Positions 35,476 through 43,181 of a stretch of 49,459 bases of DNA are shown here, piece after piece. The notes beneath the pieces are model-generated. The model had not been told where the DNA came from and made no database searches. It saw only the letters and a program-made list of their open reading frames with translations. The position numbers and the translations under genes are program-made. Source of the stretch: a virus; the IMG/VR virus record IMGVR_UViG_3300047562_001448, positions 1-49,459 of that record. One strand, given 5' to 3'. Position 1 is the first letter of the stretch; the number at the start of each line of letters is the position of its first letter.

Positions 35476-35724
35476 ATGCTGCTCAACGAGTTCTTTTATT
35501 TTAACGAAAAAAACAATGATTTCGCTAACGATCGTAGATACGATGCACAGCGAGATGACTCTGTAATCAGAAAAAGCGATACAAGAAAAGTACGACTGAC
35601 ATTACGTCAACTCAATCAGCTTCGCATGCAGAGCGAAGCCCACGAAATGGAGCGAGATTCTGAATTATCATTTGTAAGGCAGATGTATGGTCAACCACCA
35701 GCAGAAGCAGCACCAGCAGAATAG
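35476..35724 (+). CDS. Small conserved protein after the portal gene
   Basis: An 82-residue protein from ATG 35476; a TTG at 35455 overlapping the gp20 stop would add seven residues (MILDKYK). The sequence MLLNEFFYFNEKNNDFANDR, then VRLTLRQLNQLRMQSEAHEM and SELSFVRQMYGQPP, resembles a short family that follows gp20 in aquatic T4-like phages. Function unknown; the position suits a prohead accessory. An L-N-E near the start also fits the prohead-protease rule. The end overlaps the next gene by 38 bases. A GATAAATA at 35464-35471 lies in its 5' coding sequence and may be chance. Confidence 0.7.
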   Translation: MLLNEFFYFNEKNNDFANDRRYDAQRDDSVIRKSDTRKVRLTLRQLNQLRMQSEAHEMERDSELSFVRQMYGQPPAEAAPAE

Positions 35725-36340
35725 AATAGCATTTGTACTAGGAAACGGAAAGAGTAGACTTAAATTAAATTTACCAAGTCTAAAAAGCCGTGGCACGATC
35801 ATAGGATGTAACGCACTTTATAGAGAATTTGATCCCGATTATCTAGTAGCGGTTGATACAAAAATGGTTAACGAAATCATAGCGTCTGGATATCATAAAG
35901 AGCACCAAGTCTGGACAAATCCCAATAAAGGTATACATTCTAAAAAAAATATTAATTTTTTTGCTCCGCATAAAGGATGGTCGAGCGGTCCAACAGCGTT
36001 ATGGTTTGCCTGTAATCTCGGACACAAAGATGTTTATTTTTTCGGATTCGATTATCAAGGTATTGACGGAAGATTCAATAACGTATATGCCGATACATTT
36101 AACTATAAAAAATCAACAGATTCTGCTACATATTTTGGTAATTGGTTAAATCAAACAGAACGAACTATAAAAGAATATAAATCAATAAACTTTTTTAGAG
36201 TAGTAGAAAAAGAAACGTTTGTTCCTGAAAAATTAAAAGGATCTATCACTAATTTACAACATGTAACTTATGAAGAATTCGATAAAAGATTTCCGGGAAC
36301 TATATATTCCAACGAAATGATTCAAAAAACTACCATTTAA
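35687..36340 (+). CDS. Rossmann-like DUF115/glycosyltransferase-type protein
   Basis: A 217-residue protein with RIAFVLGNGKSRLKLNL at 13-29, GTIIGCNALYREFDPDYLVA (about 37-56) then VDTKMVNE, and VYFFGFDYQGIDGRFNNVYA. The GNG-S/R loop followed by a conserved CNA...D.....D pattern resembles the nucleotide-binding half of DUF115/MptE-like or sialyltransferase-like proteins and is found in other aquatic phages. The substrate is unknown; sugar transfer is a guess. It sits inside the head block, where T4 has nothing similar, and looks like an acquired passenger. The first 12 residues (MVNHQQKQHQQN) overlap the previous gene and may not be the true start. Confidence 0.6.
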   Translation: MVNHQQKQHQQNRIAFVLGNGKSRLKLNLPSLKSRGTIIGCNALYREFDPDYLVAVDTKMVNEIIASGYHKEHQVWTNPNKGIHSKKNINFFAPHKGWSSGPTALWFACNLGHKDVYFFGFDYQGIDGRFNNVYADTFNYKKSTDSATYFGNWLNQTERTIKEYKSINFFRVVEKETFVPEKLKGSITNLQHVTYEEFDKRFPGTIYSNEMIQKTTI

Positions 36341-36360
36341 CATCGTTTTGTAATAATAAG

Positions 36361-36368
36361 TGTAAATA
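36361..36368 (+). promoter_or_regulatory. Late promoter box for the prohead/capsid genes
   Basis: TGTAAATA, one mismatch from TATAAATA, lies in the 62-base gap after the passenger gene. AAGGAGA and ATG 36403 follow. It would drive the gp67-like gene, gp21, gp22 and gp23 as far as the terminator at 40229. Confidence 0.55.
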
Positions 36369-36402
36369 AAACGACAGCCTAGTCATCTAAGGAGAATATA
36401 AC

Positions 36403-37251
36403 ATGGCCGACAAGCAAATTTTAGAGCAGATGCTTGAGCATCTAGTAAACGAAGATCAGCAAAAAGCTGAAGAACTATTCCATGATTACGTAGTTGCTAA
36501 ATCACGCGAAATCTACGAATCACTAATTGACAGTGAAATTTCAGAAGAAGAAGAAAAAGATGAAGAAGACGAAGACGAAGATGTAGAAGAAGCAGCTTCT
36601 GACGAAGATGCCGAAGAAGATCAAGTCGACGAAGAATTTGAAGATATCGCCATCGAAGGCGACGATGAAGCCGATATGGGCGGTGATCCTACAGACGACC
36701 TAGAAGGCGAAATGGATATGGGTGACGAGGAAGGAGAAGATGAAATGGGTGAAAAAGAACCCGAAGAGCTTTTCCAAGATCTAGACGCTATCGTTGATGA
36801 ACTACAAGCTAAGTTCGACGCTATGAATGGCGGAGACGAAGGCGAAGGCGAAATGGACGACGAAATGAAAGACGATTTCGACCTCGAAACAGTACGTGAG
36901 TATGTAGAAAAAGTTCCAGCTGGCCACGGCGCCGAAAAGAAAGGTTCCGCTGAGCAAGCCGACAACAAAAAATCTACTATCGATAACATGAAGAACGATA
37001 TGGGCGGCACAACAGCTAATATTCTTTCTAGCAAAGAAGATGCAGCTACTTTTGCCAACCAGGGCGAACTAAAAGGTTCAGGACTACTAAAAGGCAAGCC
37101 ACAAGAAGATAATGCAGGCAACATCAACGTTCCTGGTGGCAAAGCCGGTGGTGCATTTAGCACTAAAGAACCTGGACACGGCGCAGAAAAGAAAGGTGCA
37201 GCTGAGCAGGCTGACAAGAGCGCTGGAAGTCTTTTCCGTGGTCGTAGATAA
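36403..37251 (+). CDS. 67: Acidic prohead core protein (gp67-like)
   Basis: A 282-residue, very acidic protein. Residues 1-60 (ILEQMLEHLVNEDQQKAEEL, then FHDYVVAKSREIYESLIDSE) resemble the N-terminal helices of T4 gp67 (80 residues), and an Asp/Glu stretch follows as in gp67. Here the acidic part is much longer (to about 165), and a Gly/Lys-rich tail holds two copies of GHGAEKKG(S/A)AEQAD near 175 and 262. gp67 is a core protein needed for correct prohead shape and is chopped by gp21. AAGGAGA precedes the ATG; tandem stops TAA TAG end it, just before gp21. Confidence 0.72.
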   Translation: MADKQILEQMLEHLVNEDQQKAEELFHDYVVAKSREIYESLIDSEISEEEEKDEEDEDEDVEEAASDEDAEEDQVDEEFEDIAIEGDDEADMGGDPTDDLEGEMDMGDEEGEDEMGEKEPEELFQDLDAIVDELQAKFDAMNGGDEGEGEMDDEMKDDFDLETVREYVEKVPAGHGAEKKGSAEQADNKKSTIDNMKNDMGGTTANILSSKEDAATFANQGELKGSGLLKGKPQEDNAGNINVPGGKAGGAFSTKEPGHGAEKKGAAEQADKSAGSLFRGRR

Positions 37252-37263
37252 TAGGACGTGAAA

Positions 37264-37893
37264 GTGAAAACTGCACTTAGCGAACATTTGAGTTTTGACC
37301 AGGCTAAGATTGTTCTGGAGCGAGACGAGAGCGGCGACGGTAACAAGTCGCTGTATCTAAACGGGATTTGCATCCAAGGTGATATCCGTAATGCAAACCA
37401 GCGTGTTTATTCTTCTCGTGAAATTGATAGGGCTGTCAAGACGCTCAACGAACAGATCTCTGGCGGATACTCCGTGCTAGGTGAAGTTGATCACCCGCAG
37501 GATTTGAAAATCAATCTAGATCGTGTTAGTCATATGATTACCAAGATGTGGATGGATGGTCCTAACGGCTACGGAAAACTAAAAATAATCCCTACTCCAA
37601 TGGGTCAACTAGTACAGACTATGTTGGAGTCGGGATGTAAGTTGGGTGTATCAAGCAGAGGTTCCGGCGAAGTTGATGGAAGTGGTAATGTGCAAGGTTT
37701 TGAGATTATCACAGTTGACATAGTAGCACAACCTTCCGCCCCGGGAGCTTACCCAACTCCAGTTTATGAACACTTGATGAATAATACAGGTGGCTACAAG
37801 GCATATCAAATAGCACAAGAAATCAAAGGCGATCCACAGGCACAGCGTTACCTAGCTGAGAGCTTGAAAAAAATCATTTCGAGCCTCAAATAA
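37264..37893 (+). CDS. 21: Prohead core protease gp21
   Basis: A serine protease of about 210 residues (T4 gp21 has 212). The active-site motifs are visible: histidine in GEVDHPQD near residue 80 and serine in GVSSRGSG near 137, with ITVDIVAQPSAPGAYPTP following. It cleaves core and capsid proteins after L/I-x-E during maturation. A YLAES near its C-terminus fits self-cleavage. I prefer GTG 37264, seven bases after AGGA, over GTG 37258, which is one base from it and would add two residues. Confidence 0.93.
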   Translation: MKTALSEHLSFDQAKIVLERDESGDGNKSLYLNGICIQGDIRNANQRVYSSREIDRAVKTLNEQISGGYSVLGEVDHPQDLKINLDRVSHMITKMWMDGPNGYGKLKIIPTPMGQLVQTMLESGCKLGVSSRGSGEVDGSGNVQGFEIITVDIVAQPSAPGAYPTPVYEHLMNNTGGYKAYQIAQEIKGDPQAQRYLAESLKKIISSLK

Positions 37894-37908
37894 CAGTAGG
37901 AGAATCAC

Positions 37909-39000
37909 ATGCTAGACATCGTAAAACAATTGTTCGAAAACAATGTGATTTCCGAAGAAACAAAATCGGAAATTGAATCCGCTTGGCAACAACGTATTCA
38001 AGAAAACCGTGAACAAGTCACTACAGAACTACGTGAAGAATTTGCACAGAAGTACGAGCATGACAAATCAGCAATGGTAGAAGCCGTTGAATCTATGCTA
38101 GCTGATCGTCTACAAGCAGAACTAGGCGAACTTGCAGAAGATCGCCAAGGTCTGATCGAAGCCCGTGCCAAGTATGTTATGAAAATGAAAGAAGATAGCA
38201 AAGCTATGGAATCTTTCGTTTTTAACAATCTCCGCAAAGAGATCGCAGAACTACACGAAGATCGTAAATCTGTAGCAGCTAATGTTGCAAAACTAGAATC
38301 TTTCATCGTGGATGCACTAGCGAAAGAAATCGCAGAATTCCACAGCGACAAGAAAGACCTAGCCGAAACTAAAGTACGACTAGTACGTGAGTCTAAGGCT
38401 AAGTTTGAATCTGTCAAGAAAGAATTTATCGAGCGTTCTGCTAAAATCGTTCAGGAAACAGTGTCGAAAGGCCTGCGTTCTGAAATGACTCAGCTACGCG
38501 AAGATATCGAAGCTGCTCGTAAGAATGACTTTGGTCGCAGAATTTTTGAAAGTTTTGCTAGCGAATACGCTACAAGCCATCTCAATGAGAAATCTGAAAC
38601 TGCTAAACTACTCAAAGTAGTACAGAAGAAAGAACTCGAACTTGAAGAGGCTGCTAAAGTTGTAGCAGAAACACAAAAACTAGTTGAAAGTCGCGAAACT
38701 GAACTCGCTGCTATCCGTGAACAGGCACAACGCAAAGACGTAATGTCTGAGCTATTAGGTCCTTTAAGCGGAGACAAGCGTGAAGTAATGAAAGAATTAC
38801 TTGAATCGGTACAGACTTCTAAACTACACAGTGCATTTGACAAGTACTTACCAGCTGTAATGGATGGTAAAGCACCGGCGAAAAAAGCACTTACAGAGGC
38901 GAAAGAAATTACAGGCGATAAACAGGCACCATCAGTCAGCAGCGAAGAAAAAACTGCTGAAATATTCGACATCCGCAGGCTTGCGGGACTAAAAGTTTAA
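37909..39000 (+). CDS. 22: Prohead scaffold protein gp22
   Basis: A 363-residue, highly charged, almost fully helical protein between the protease and the major capsid protein, the gp22 position (T4 gp22 has 269). Heptad-like coiled coil covers most of its length, with two related blocks (NNLRKEIAELHEDRKSVAAN and DALAKEIAEFHSDKKDLAET) that suggest an internal duplication. It builds the core on which gp23 assembles and is then degraded. AGGAGA stands before the ATG. Confidence 0.88.
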   Translation: MLDIVKQLFENNVISEETKSEIESAWQQRIQENREQVTTELREEFAQKYEHDKSAMVEAVESMLADRLQAELGELAEDRQGLIEARAKYVMKMKEDSKAMESFVFNNLRKEIAELHEDRKSVAANVAKLESFIVDALAKEIAEFHSDKKDLAETKVRLVRESKAKFESVKKEFIERSAKIVQETVSKGLRSEMTQLREDIEAARKNDFGRRIFESFASEYATSHLNEKSETAKLLKVVQKKELELEEAAKVVAETQKLVESRETELAAIREQAQRKDVMSELLGPLSGDKREVMKELLESVQTSKLHSAFDKYLPAVMDGKAPAKKALTEAKEITGDKQAPSVSSEEKTAEIFDIRRLAGLKV

Positions 39001-39011
39001 GGAGAACTATA

Positions 39012-40202
39012 ATGTCACAACTACTCGAGTCACGCTGGTCGGAAACCAAAGATGCTCTTTTAGAAGGGCTACAAGGTAACAAGCGTACAGTTATGGCAAC
39101 AACTCTAGAAAATACTCGCAAGTATTTGGCAGAGTCTGCCACTGCTGGTGCTACATCCGCCGGTAACGTTGCAACCCTAAATCGTGTGATCCTTCCAGTG
39201 ATCAGACGTGTAATGCCAACAGTCATTGCTAATGAACTAGTTGGTGTACAGCCTATGACAGGCCCAGTTGGTCAAATCCACACTCTACGTGTGCGTTATG
39301 CCGACGCTTTCACATCTTCTGCTTCTCCAGCTCCATTAGGAACTGATGTAACAGCAGGTGAAGAAGCACTAAGCCCATTCAAGATTGCTCAGGGCTATTC
39401 TGGTTCCAACACAACTGACAAGGCGTCTTCTACAGCCGCTCTTGAAGGTGTTGCTGGTAACAAGATGAGCATTCAAATCTTGAAACAAACTGTTGAAGCC
39501 AAAACTCGTAAGCTCAGCGCACGTTGGACTTTCGAAGCTGCACAAGATGCACAAGCTCAACAAGGTATCGATATCGAAGCAGAAATCATGGCTGCTCTAG
39601 CACAAGAGATCACTGCTGAGATCGATCAAGAAGTTCTAACTTCTCTAGGTACATTGGCTGGTACAGCCGCTCTAACATACGATCAAGCTGCCGTTTCTGG
39701 TACTGCTACTTTCGTTGGTGACGAGCATGCTGCTCTAGCTGTTATGATCAACAGAGTTAGCAACCTAATTGCTCAGCGTACACGTCGTGGCGCTGGTAAC
39801 TGGGCTGTTGTTTCCCCAACAGTACTAACACTTCTTCAGAGTGCTACAACTTCTGCTTTCGCAAGAACAACAGAAGGCACATTCGAAGCTCCAACAAACA
39901 CTAAGTTCGTTGGAACATTGAACAGCGCAATGAAAGTGTATGTAAACGGCTACGCTGTTAGTGACGACATCGTCATTGGTTACAAAGGTTCTAGCGAATC
40001 TGACGCAGCAGCATTCTACTGCCCATACATCCCATTGATGAGCAGTGGTGTTGTTCTAGATCCATCAACCTTCGAACCAGTAGTTAGCTTCATGACACGC
40101 TACGGCTATGTCGAGCTAACAAACACTGCTTCTTCTCTAGGTAACGCAGCTGACTACCTAGGCAAGGTTGCTGTAACATCCGCAAATCTACGTTTTGCTT
40201 AA
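39012..40202 (+). CDS. 23: Major capsid protein gp23
   Basis: A 396-residue HK97-fold capsid protein of the gp23 family, shorter than T4 gp23 (521). Conserved blocks: RVILPVIRRVMPTVIANELV, GVQPMTGPVGQIHTLRVRY, TFEAAQDAQAQQGIDIEAEI and YCPYIPLMSSGVVLDPSTFE. RKYLAE at 36-41 followed by SATAGATSAGN is a likely gp21 cleavage site, matching the removal of the T4 N-terminal propeptide. Codon choice is more uniform than in its neighbours, as expected for the most abundant protein. AAGGAGA precedes the ATG and a strong terminator follows. Confidence 0.97.
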   Translation: MSQLLESRWSETKDALLEGLQGNKRTVMATTLENTRKYLAESATAGATSAGNVATLNRVILPVIRRVMPTVIANELVGVQPMTGPVGQIHTLRVRYADAFTSSASPAPLGTDVTAGEEALSPFKIAQGYSGSNTTDKASSTAALEGVAGNKMSIQILKQTVEAKTRKLSARWTFEAAQDAQAQQGIDIEAEIMAALAQEITAEIDQEVLTSLGTLAGTAALTYDQAAVSGTATFVGDEHAALAVMINRVSNLIAQRTRRGAGNWAVVSPTVLTLLQSATTSAFARTTEGTFEAPTNTKFVGTLNSAMKVYVNGYAVSDDIVIGYKGSSESDAAAFYCPYIPLMSSGVVLDPSTFEPVVSFMTRYGYVELTNTASSLGNAADYLGKVAVTSANLRFA

Positions 40203-40228
40203 TCAGTAAAATTTATTTTTGTAAGTTC

Positions 40229-40252
40229 AAAAAGGACCTTCGGGTCCTTTTT
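40229..40252 (+). terminator. Rho-independent terminator after gp23
   Basis: AAAAAGGACC, loop TTCG, GGTCCTTTTT form a perfect 10-bp stem with a stable UUCG loop and T-run, 27 bases after the gp23 stop. It closes the capsid transcription unit. Confidence 0.95.
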
Positions 40253-40271
40253 GTTTGACTTAAATATCTTC

Positions 40272-40541
40272 ATGCAGATAGAATCAGAAAAAGATTTTAC
40301 CGAGCTTCGAAAACACATCGGCAGCTATCATAAAAGATTTCCTATGTTCCGTCACGACATAGCAAAAATTGAAGCAATAGTCGAAGAACATATTAAACAA
40401 TATAGTATTTCTCTAGTACATTATCGACAGACACATAGTCGATCTTATCTTGAAAAAGCACAAAAAGAAATAGACTCGATCAATCAATTGTTATCTACAG
40501 TAGGAAAAATTGAGCTCATAGCATTGCTATCTCAAAGATAA
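40272..40541 (+). CDS. Small helical protein after gp23, function unknown
   Basis: An 89-residue helical protein from ATG 40272 (an in-frame TTG at 40251 lies inside the terminator T-run and is unlikely). Segments such as MFRHDIAKIEAIVEEHIKQY and SYLEKAQKEIDSINQLLSTV predict a helical hairpin or coiled coil. No clear ribosome site; a CTTAAATA at 40259-40266 could start a nearly leaderless RNA. Similar small proteins follow gp23 in related phages; a role in head or neck completion is only a guess. Confidence 0.6.
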   Translation: MQIESEKDFTELRKHIGSYHKRFPMFRHDIAKIEAIVEEHIKQYSISLVHYRQTHSRSYLEKAQKEIDSINQLLSTVGKIELIALLSQR

Positions 40542-40544
40542 ATA
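40537..40544 (+). promoter_or_regulatory. Late promoter box before the structural/fibre block
   Basis: GATAAATA, one mismatch from the late consensus, overlaps the end of the preceding gene. The predicted start is near 40550, giving an 80-base leader with hairpins before ATG 40631. Confidence 0.6.
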
Positions 40545-40549
40545 CATAG

Positions 40550-40630
40550 TCTAAAATGAGAGCCGGAAGGACCGGACTTATGCGGTAACCCGCCGCGTAG
40601 ACCTAGAACGTCAACATAAGGAGAAAACAA
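40550..40630 (+). promoter_or_regulatory. Structured 5' leader
   Basis: The leader holds a CCGG-AAGGA-CCGG hairpin (about 40563-40575) and GCGG-TAAC-CCGC (40582-40593), then AAGGAGA before the ATG. The second hairpin closely matches one in the leader at 46209-46221. Effect unknown. Confidence 0.45.
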
Positions 40631-41071
40631 ATGGGACGTCCAATTCAAAAAAGAAAAATCGGTAATGCACCGGGCCGCATCGCGGTAACCAACGTTAAAT
40701 GGGCAGATGGCACAGCTCAAGCAGATAATGAAAACGGTGTAAGAGTTTATATTAGCCGTCAGCGTAGTACACGTAAATTTCTAGTAGAGGCATCTGATGG
40801 CAGTAAATCAGAGGTATGCACTCTTGTTGGTAAATCTCCAGCATTAGTAGCAGGTACTTTTGATATCGCTGTCGAAGTCGGTGACCTCGAAGGTGCATCA
40901 GACGGTTCTACGATTTACTGGGTAGTAAAATTAAAAAACAGAACAGTAGACATTCAAGCAGATAATGATGCTAGTACTCGTATCACTCGAAAGTATACAC
41001 TACAAACAGAGCAAACAGACGAAGAGAGACTAGATGTAACATTAGGTATCGTTAACATTGACGTTCTGTAA
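40631..41071 (+). CDS. Small virion structural protein
   Basis: A 146-residue beta-rich protein (PIQKRKIGNAPGRIAVTNVK, STIYWVVKLKNRTVDIQADN) with a basic start. Similar proteins stand between gp23 and the fibre genes in aquatic T4-like phages. No enzyme motif; a decoration or fibre-attachment role is possible. It has AAGGAGA 7 bases upstream and its own late promoter and structured leader, so high expression is likely. Confidence 0.6.
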   Translation: MGRPIQKRKIGNAPGRIAVTNVKWADGTAQADNENGVRVYISRQRSTRKFLVEASDGSKSEVCTLVGKSPALVAGTFDIAVEVGDLEGASDGSTIYWVVKLKNRTVDIQADNDASTRITRKYTLQTEQTDEERLDVTLGIVNIDVL

Positions 41072-41084
41072 TTAGGATCTAAGC

Positions 41085-42101
41085 ATGGCACAGTATCTGC
41101 AAGTCAACGGCGACTATAACATCAAAACCAAAGAAGGTGGCCAGATCACTCTGGACACCGGACCAGGTGTTGGTGATGTAAGAGTCACTGGAAACTTAGT
41201 CGTCGTTGGTGACACACTTACTGTGTCTGCTGAAAATCTTAATGTACAAGATAATATCATAGTATTAAATTACGGAGAACTTGGGCCGGGAGTAACTTTA
41301 GAATATTCAGGTATAGAAATTGACAGAGGTGACACTTCTACTACACCTGCCACTGTTCAAGACAATGCTCTTTTGATCTATAACGAAAATACTAATACCT
41401 GGGAAATAGCACATGGAAATGTTACAGGAACTATTAGTTTTTCAGATAGCAATTTAAAACTGAGAAGAATTTTAGTTGATCCGGATATCGATAACGGAGA
41501 TTTAACTCTTATTGGAGATACATCTAGAACTGGTGTAATTAAAATTGGCAACGCTAATGATTATGCTCAACAGGTTAGAGACAGAGAAGATAATTCAGTA
41601 ATACCTAATAAAAAATATGTAGATGATGCTATTAGAAATAATCCTACATATCAGATAGTCCAAGAAAATACTAGAGTCGTGGTATTTGATGTAGACGATC
41701 CTTTAGATCCTCTACAGAATTTTCCTCCAGCGATAGGACCTTATACCAGCCAACCTACAGAAAGTTTGATCAGCGTTATCGTTGATAACAATATCAATAG
41801 TGTGTTTTACGATGACAATGCTGTGATACAAGGTTTACAAATTACCGGAACAGAAGTAACTACCTATAATGATTCCAATGTAAACATCTTCCTCCGAACC
41901 GAAGGAACGGGTAAATTACAGACGAATTATGGAATCCAGTTAGATAAGATTGGAGTAATTCCTGGTTCGGTAGAAGATTCTATTATTTTATATACTTCTA
42001 CTCCAGGGCTTGCTACTACAGGTGTTTATTTTGTAAACAGCGATAGAAGCGGAGAACTAATTAATAAAAACAAAGCATTGCTTTTCAGCATGATTTTTTA
42101 A
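41085..42101 (+). CDS. Tail-fibre-like structural protein
   Basis: A 338-residue protein of fibre type. The first 70 residues have the beta pattern VRVTGNLVVVGDTLTVSAEN, then LNVQDNIIVLNYGE, common in trimeric phage fibres where stacked coordinates and label-like repeats form a shaft. A helical NKKYVDDAIRNN at about 174-185 resembles a fibre trimerisation joint. The C-terminal part is beta-rich. AGGAT precedes the ATG. Function inferred from composition and neighbours. Confidence 0.6.
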   Translation: MAQYLQVNGDYNIKTKEGGQITLDTGPGVGDVRVTGNLVVVGDTLTVSAENLNVQDNIIVLNYGELGPGVTLEYSGIEIDRGDTSTTPATVQDNALLIYNENTNTWEIAHGNVTGTISFSDSNLKLRRILVDPDIDNGDLTLIGDTSRTGVIKIGNANDYAQQVRDREDNSVIPNKKYVDDAIRNNPTYQIVQENTRVVVFDVDDPLDPLQNFPPAIGPYTSQPTESLISVIVDNNINSVFYDDNAVIQGLQITGTEVTTYNDSNVNIFLRTEGTGKLQTNYGIQLDKIGVIPGSVEDSIILYTSTPGLATTGVYFVNSDRSGELINKNKALLFSMIF

Positions 42102-42110
42102 GAGACGGAT

Positions 42111-42635
42111 ATGATTACTAGCACAACAATTACAACTGGTGATATTACAATTCCTGTTAGAACATTTACAGCAACTGATACAGGATTGTCTGGAGGCACA
42201 GGACAACAAACAGCTATCACTACTATAGCTCTTTGCAACATCGAAGAACCTGATTTAACAGACGAAACTGTAAATTCTGCTACTGTCAATATACATTTTG
42301 TAAAAAACGGTTCAACAGCGACAAGAAGAAATTTAGTTGTAAGCAATCTAATCGTTCCGGCGGGCGAAACTGTATTTTTCTCCGACGAAAGAATAATTTT
42401 AGATAGCAATGATTCGATCTGGATCGGCTCAACAGATGGAGACGTCGACGTTGCAGGATCTTTTAACATTGGTAGCACATACATAATTGAAGATGCAGGA
42501 GATACAGATTTTACAGCAGTCGGTGCTGCAGACAGTGTTGTTGGAACTATTTTTACCGCTACAGGTGTAGGTTCAGGCACAGGCGAAGCTAGAAAAATTT
42601 TAATTATTGCTACTGTGAGCTCGTTACCAGTATGA
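42111..42635 (+). CDS. Beta-sandwich structural protein with inserted TDFTAVGA cassette
   Basis: A 174-residue protein. Residues 1-114 and 162-174 align with the small protein at 47334 (VNIHFVKNG..., NLVVSNLIVPAGETVFF, DSIWIG..., then a final beta-strand). Between them, at about 115-161, sits YIIEDAGDTDFTAVGAADSV, then VGTIFTATGVGSGTG, a module seen repeatedly in aquatic-phage structural proteins (TDFT.[IL]GA...VG..FTATG.G.GTG). The paralogue lacks it, so it looks inserted. The stop TGA overlaps the start of the next gene. Confidence 0.6.
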   Translation: MITSTTITTGDITIPVRTFTATDTGLSGGTGQQTAITTIALCNIEEPDLTDETVNSATVNIHFVKNGSTATRRNLVVSNLIVPAGETVFFSDERIILDSNDSIWIGSTDGDVDVAGSFNIGSTYIIEDAGDTDFTAVGAADSVVGTIFTATGVGSGTGEARKILIIATVSSLPV

Positions 42636-43132
42636 AATTCTTAAAGCAAAAAAATATCAGCCGTTGGTCTATCACAGATAACACATTCTTTACCAATCAC
42701 TTTGGTAGAGCGGTAATGGATTTAACTGGCGGCTTGCGACTTCCTAAAGGAACAACAGCACAGAGACCGGATCTAGCAAATGTTAGAACTCCTAATGGGC
42801 CTAGCGGATTTATCAGATATAACACGACCCTAAACAGCATTGAAGCATATATCGCAGGCGTATGGCAGACTGTAGCAGCTCCTGGAGTTTCTGCTATCAC
42901 CAAACAGACGCTAGGACCCGGTGACGGTTCAACTATTGTGTTTGGTCCTTTATTAGCTATTCCACCATCTGAAAATTCCATTATCGTATTAGTTGAAAAC
43001 GTTATACAGATTTCCGATACTAACTTTAATCTGCTGTATAACTATCAAGGTACAGGCGAAACTTGGATCGAGTTTACTAGTTCTGTACCTTTTGACAAAT
43101 ACATTACGATCTTCTTCGGTTACGCAACATAA
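42632..43132 (+). CDS. Short tail-fibre protein with GTTAQRP motif
   Basis: A 166-residue protein. Residues about 34-80 show the fibre motif LRLPKGTTAQRPDLANVR, then GFIRYNTTLNSIEAYIAGVW, which recurs near the C-termini of the larger fibre proteins at 44582 and 46268; the rest is beta-rich (VLVENVIQISDTNFNLLYN). Starts ATGA-style on the previous stop. Probably a fibre head or adaptor; specificity unknown. Confidence 0.65.
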   Translation: MKFLKQKNISRWSITDNTFFTNHFGRAVMDLTGGLRLPKGTTAQRPDLANVRTPNGPSGFIRYNTTLNSIEAYIAGVWQTVAAPGVSAITKQTLGPGDGSTIVFGPLLAIPPSENSIIVLVENVIQISDTNFNLLYNYQGTGETWIEFTSSVPFDKYITIFFGYAT

Positions 43133-43147
43133 TATATTTGATTTTGC

Positions 43148-43155
43148 GGTAAATA
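43148..43155 (+). promoter_or_regulatory. Late promoter box before the 43180 fibre gene
   Basis: GGTAAATA matches six of eight late-consensus bases and lies in the 47-base gap. A start 5-7 bases later (near 43161) would fall inside the 5' arm of the hairpin at 43155-43181. Confidence 0.45.
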
Positions 43156-43181
43156 TACATATCAAATACGGAGATATGTAT
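43155..43181 (+). promoter_or_regulatory. Hairpin over the ribosome site and start codon
   Basis: ATACATATC (43155-43163) pairs perfectly with GATATGTAT (43173-43181). The loop holds ACGGA of the ribosome site and the 3' arm includes the first two bases of ATG 43180. Read-through RNA can form it; RNA from the adjoining late box would lack most of the 5' arm. Confidence 0.55.

Noticed and set aside
40259-40266. Late promoter box CTTAAATA after the gp23 terminator
   Set aside because: Two mismatches from the consensus, and the predicted start falls on the ATG; mentioned only as a possibility.
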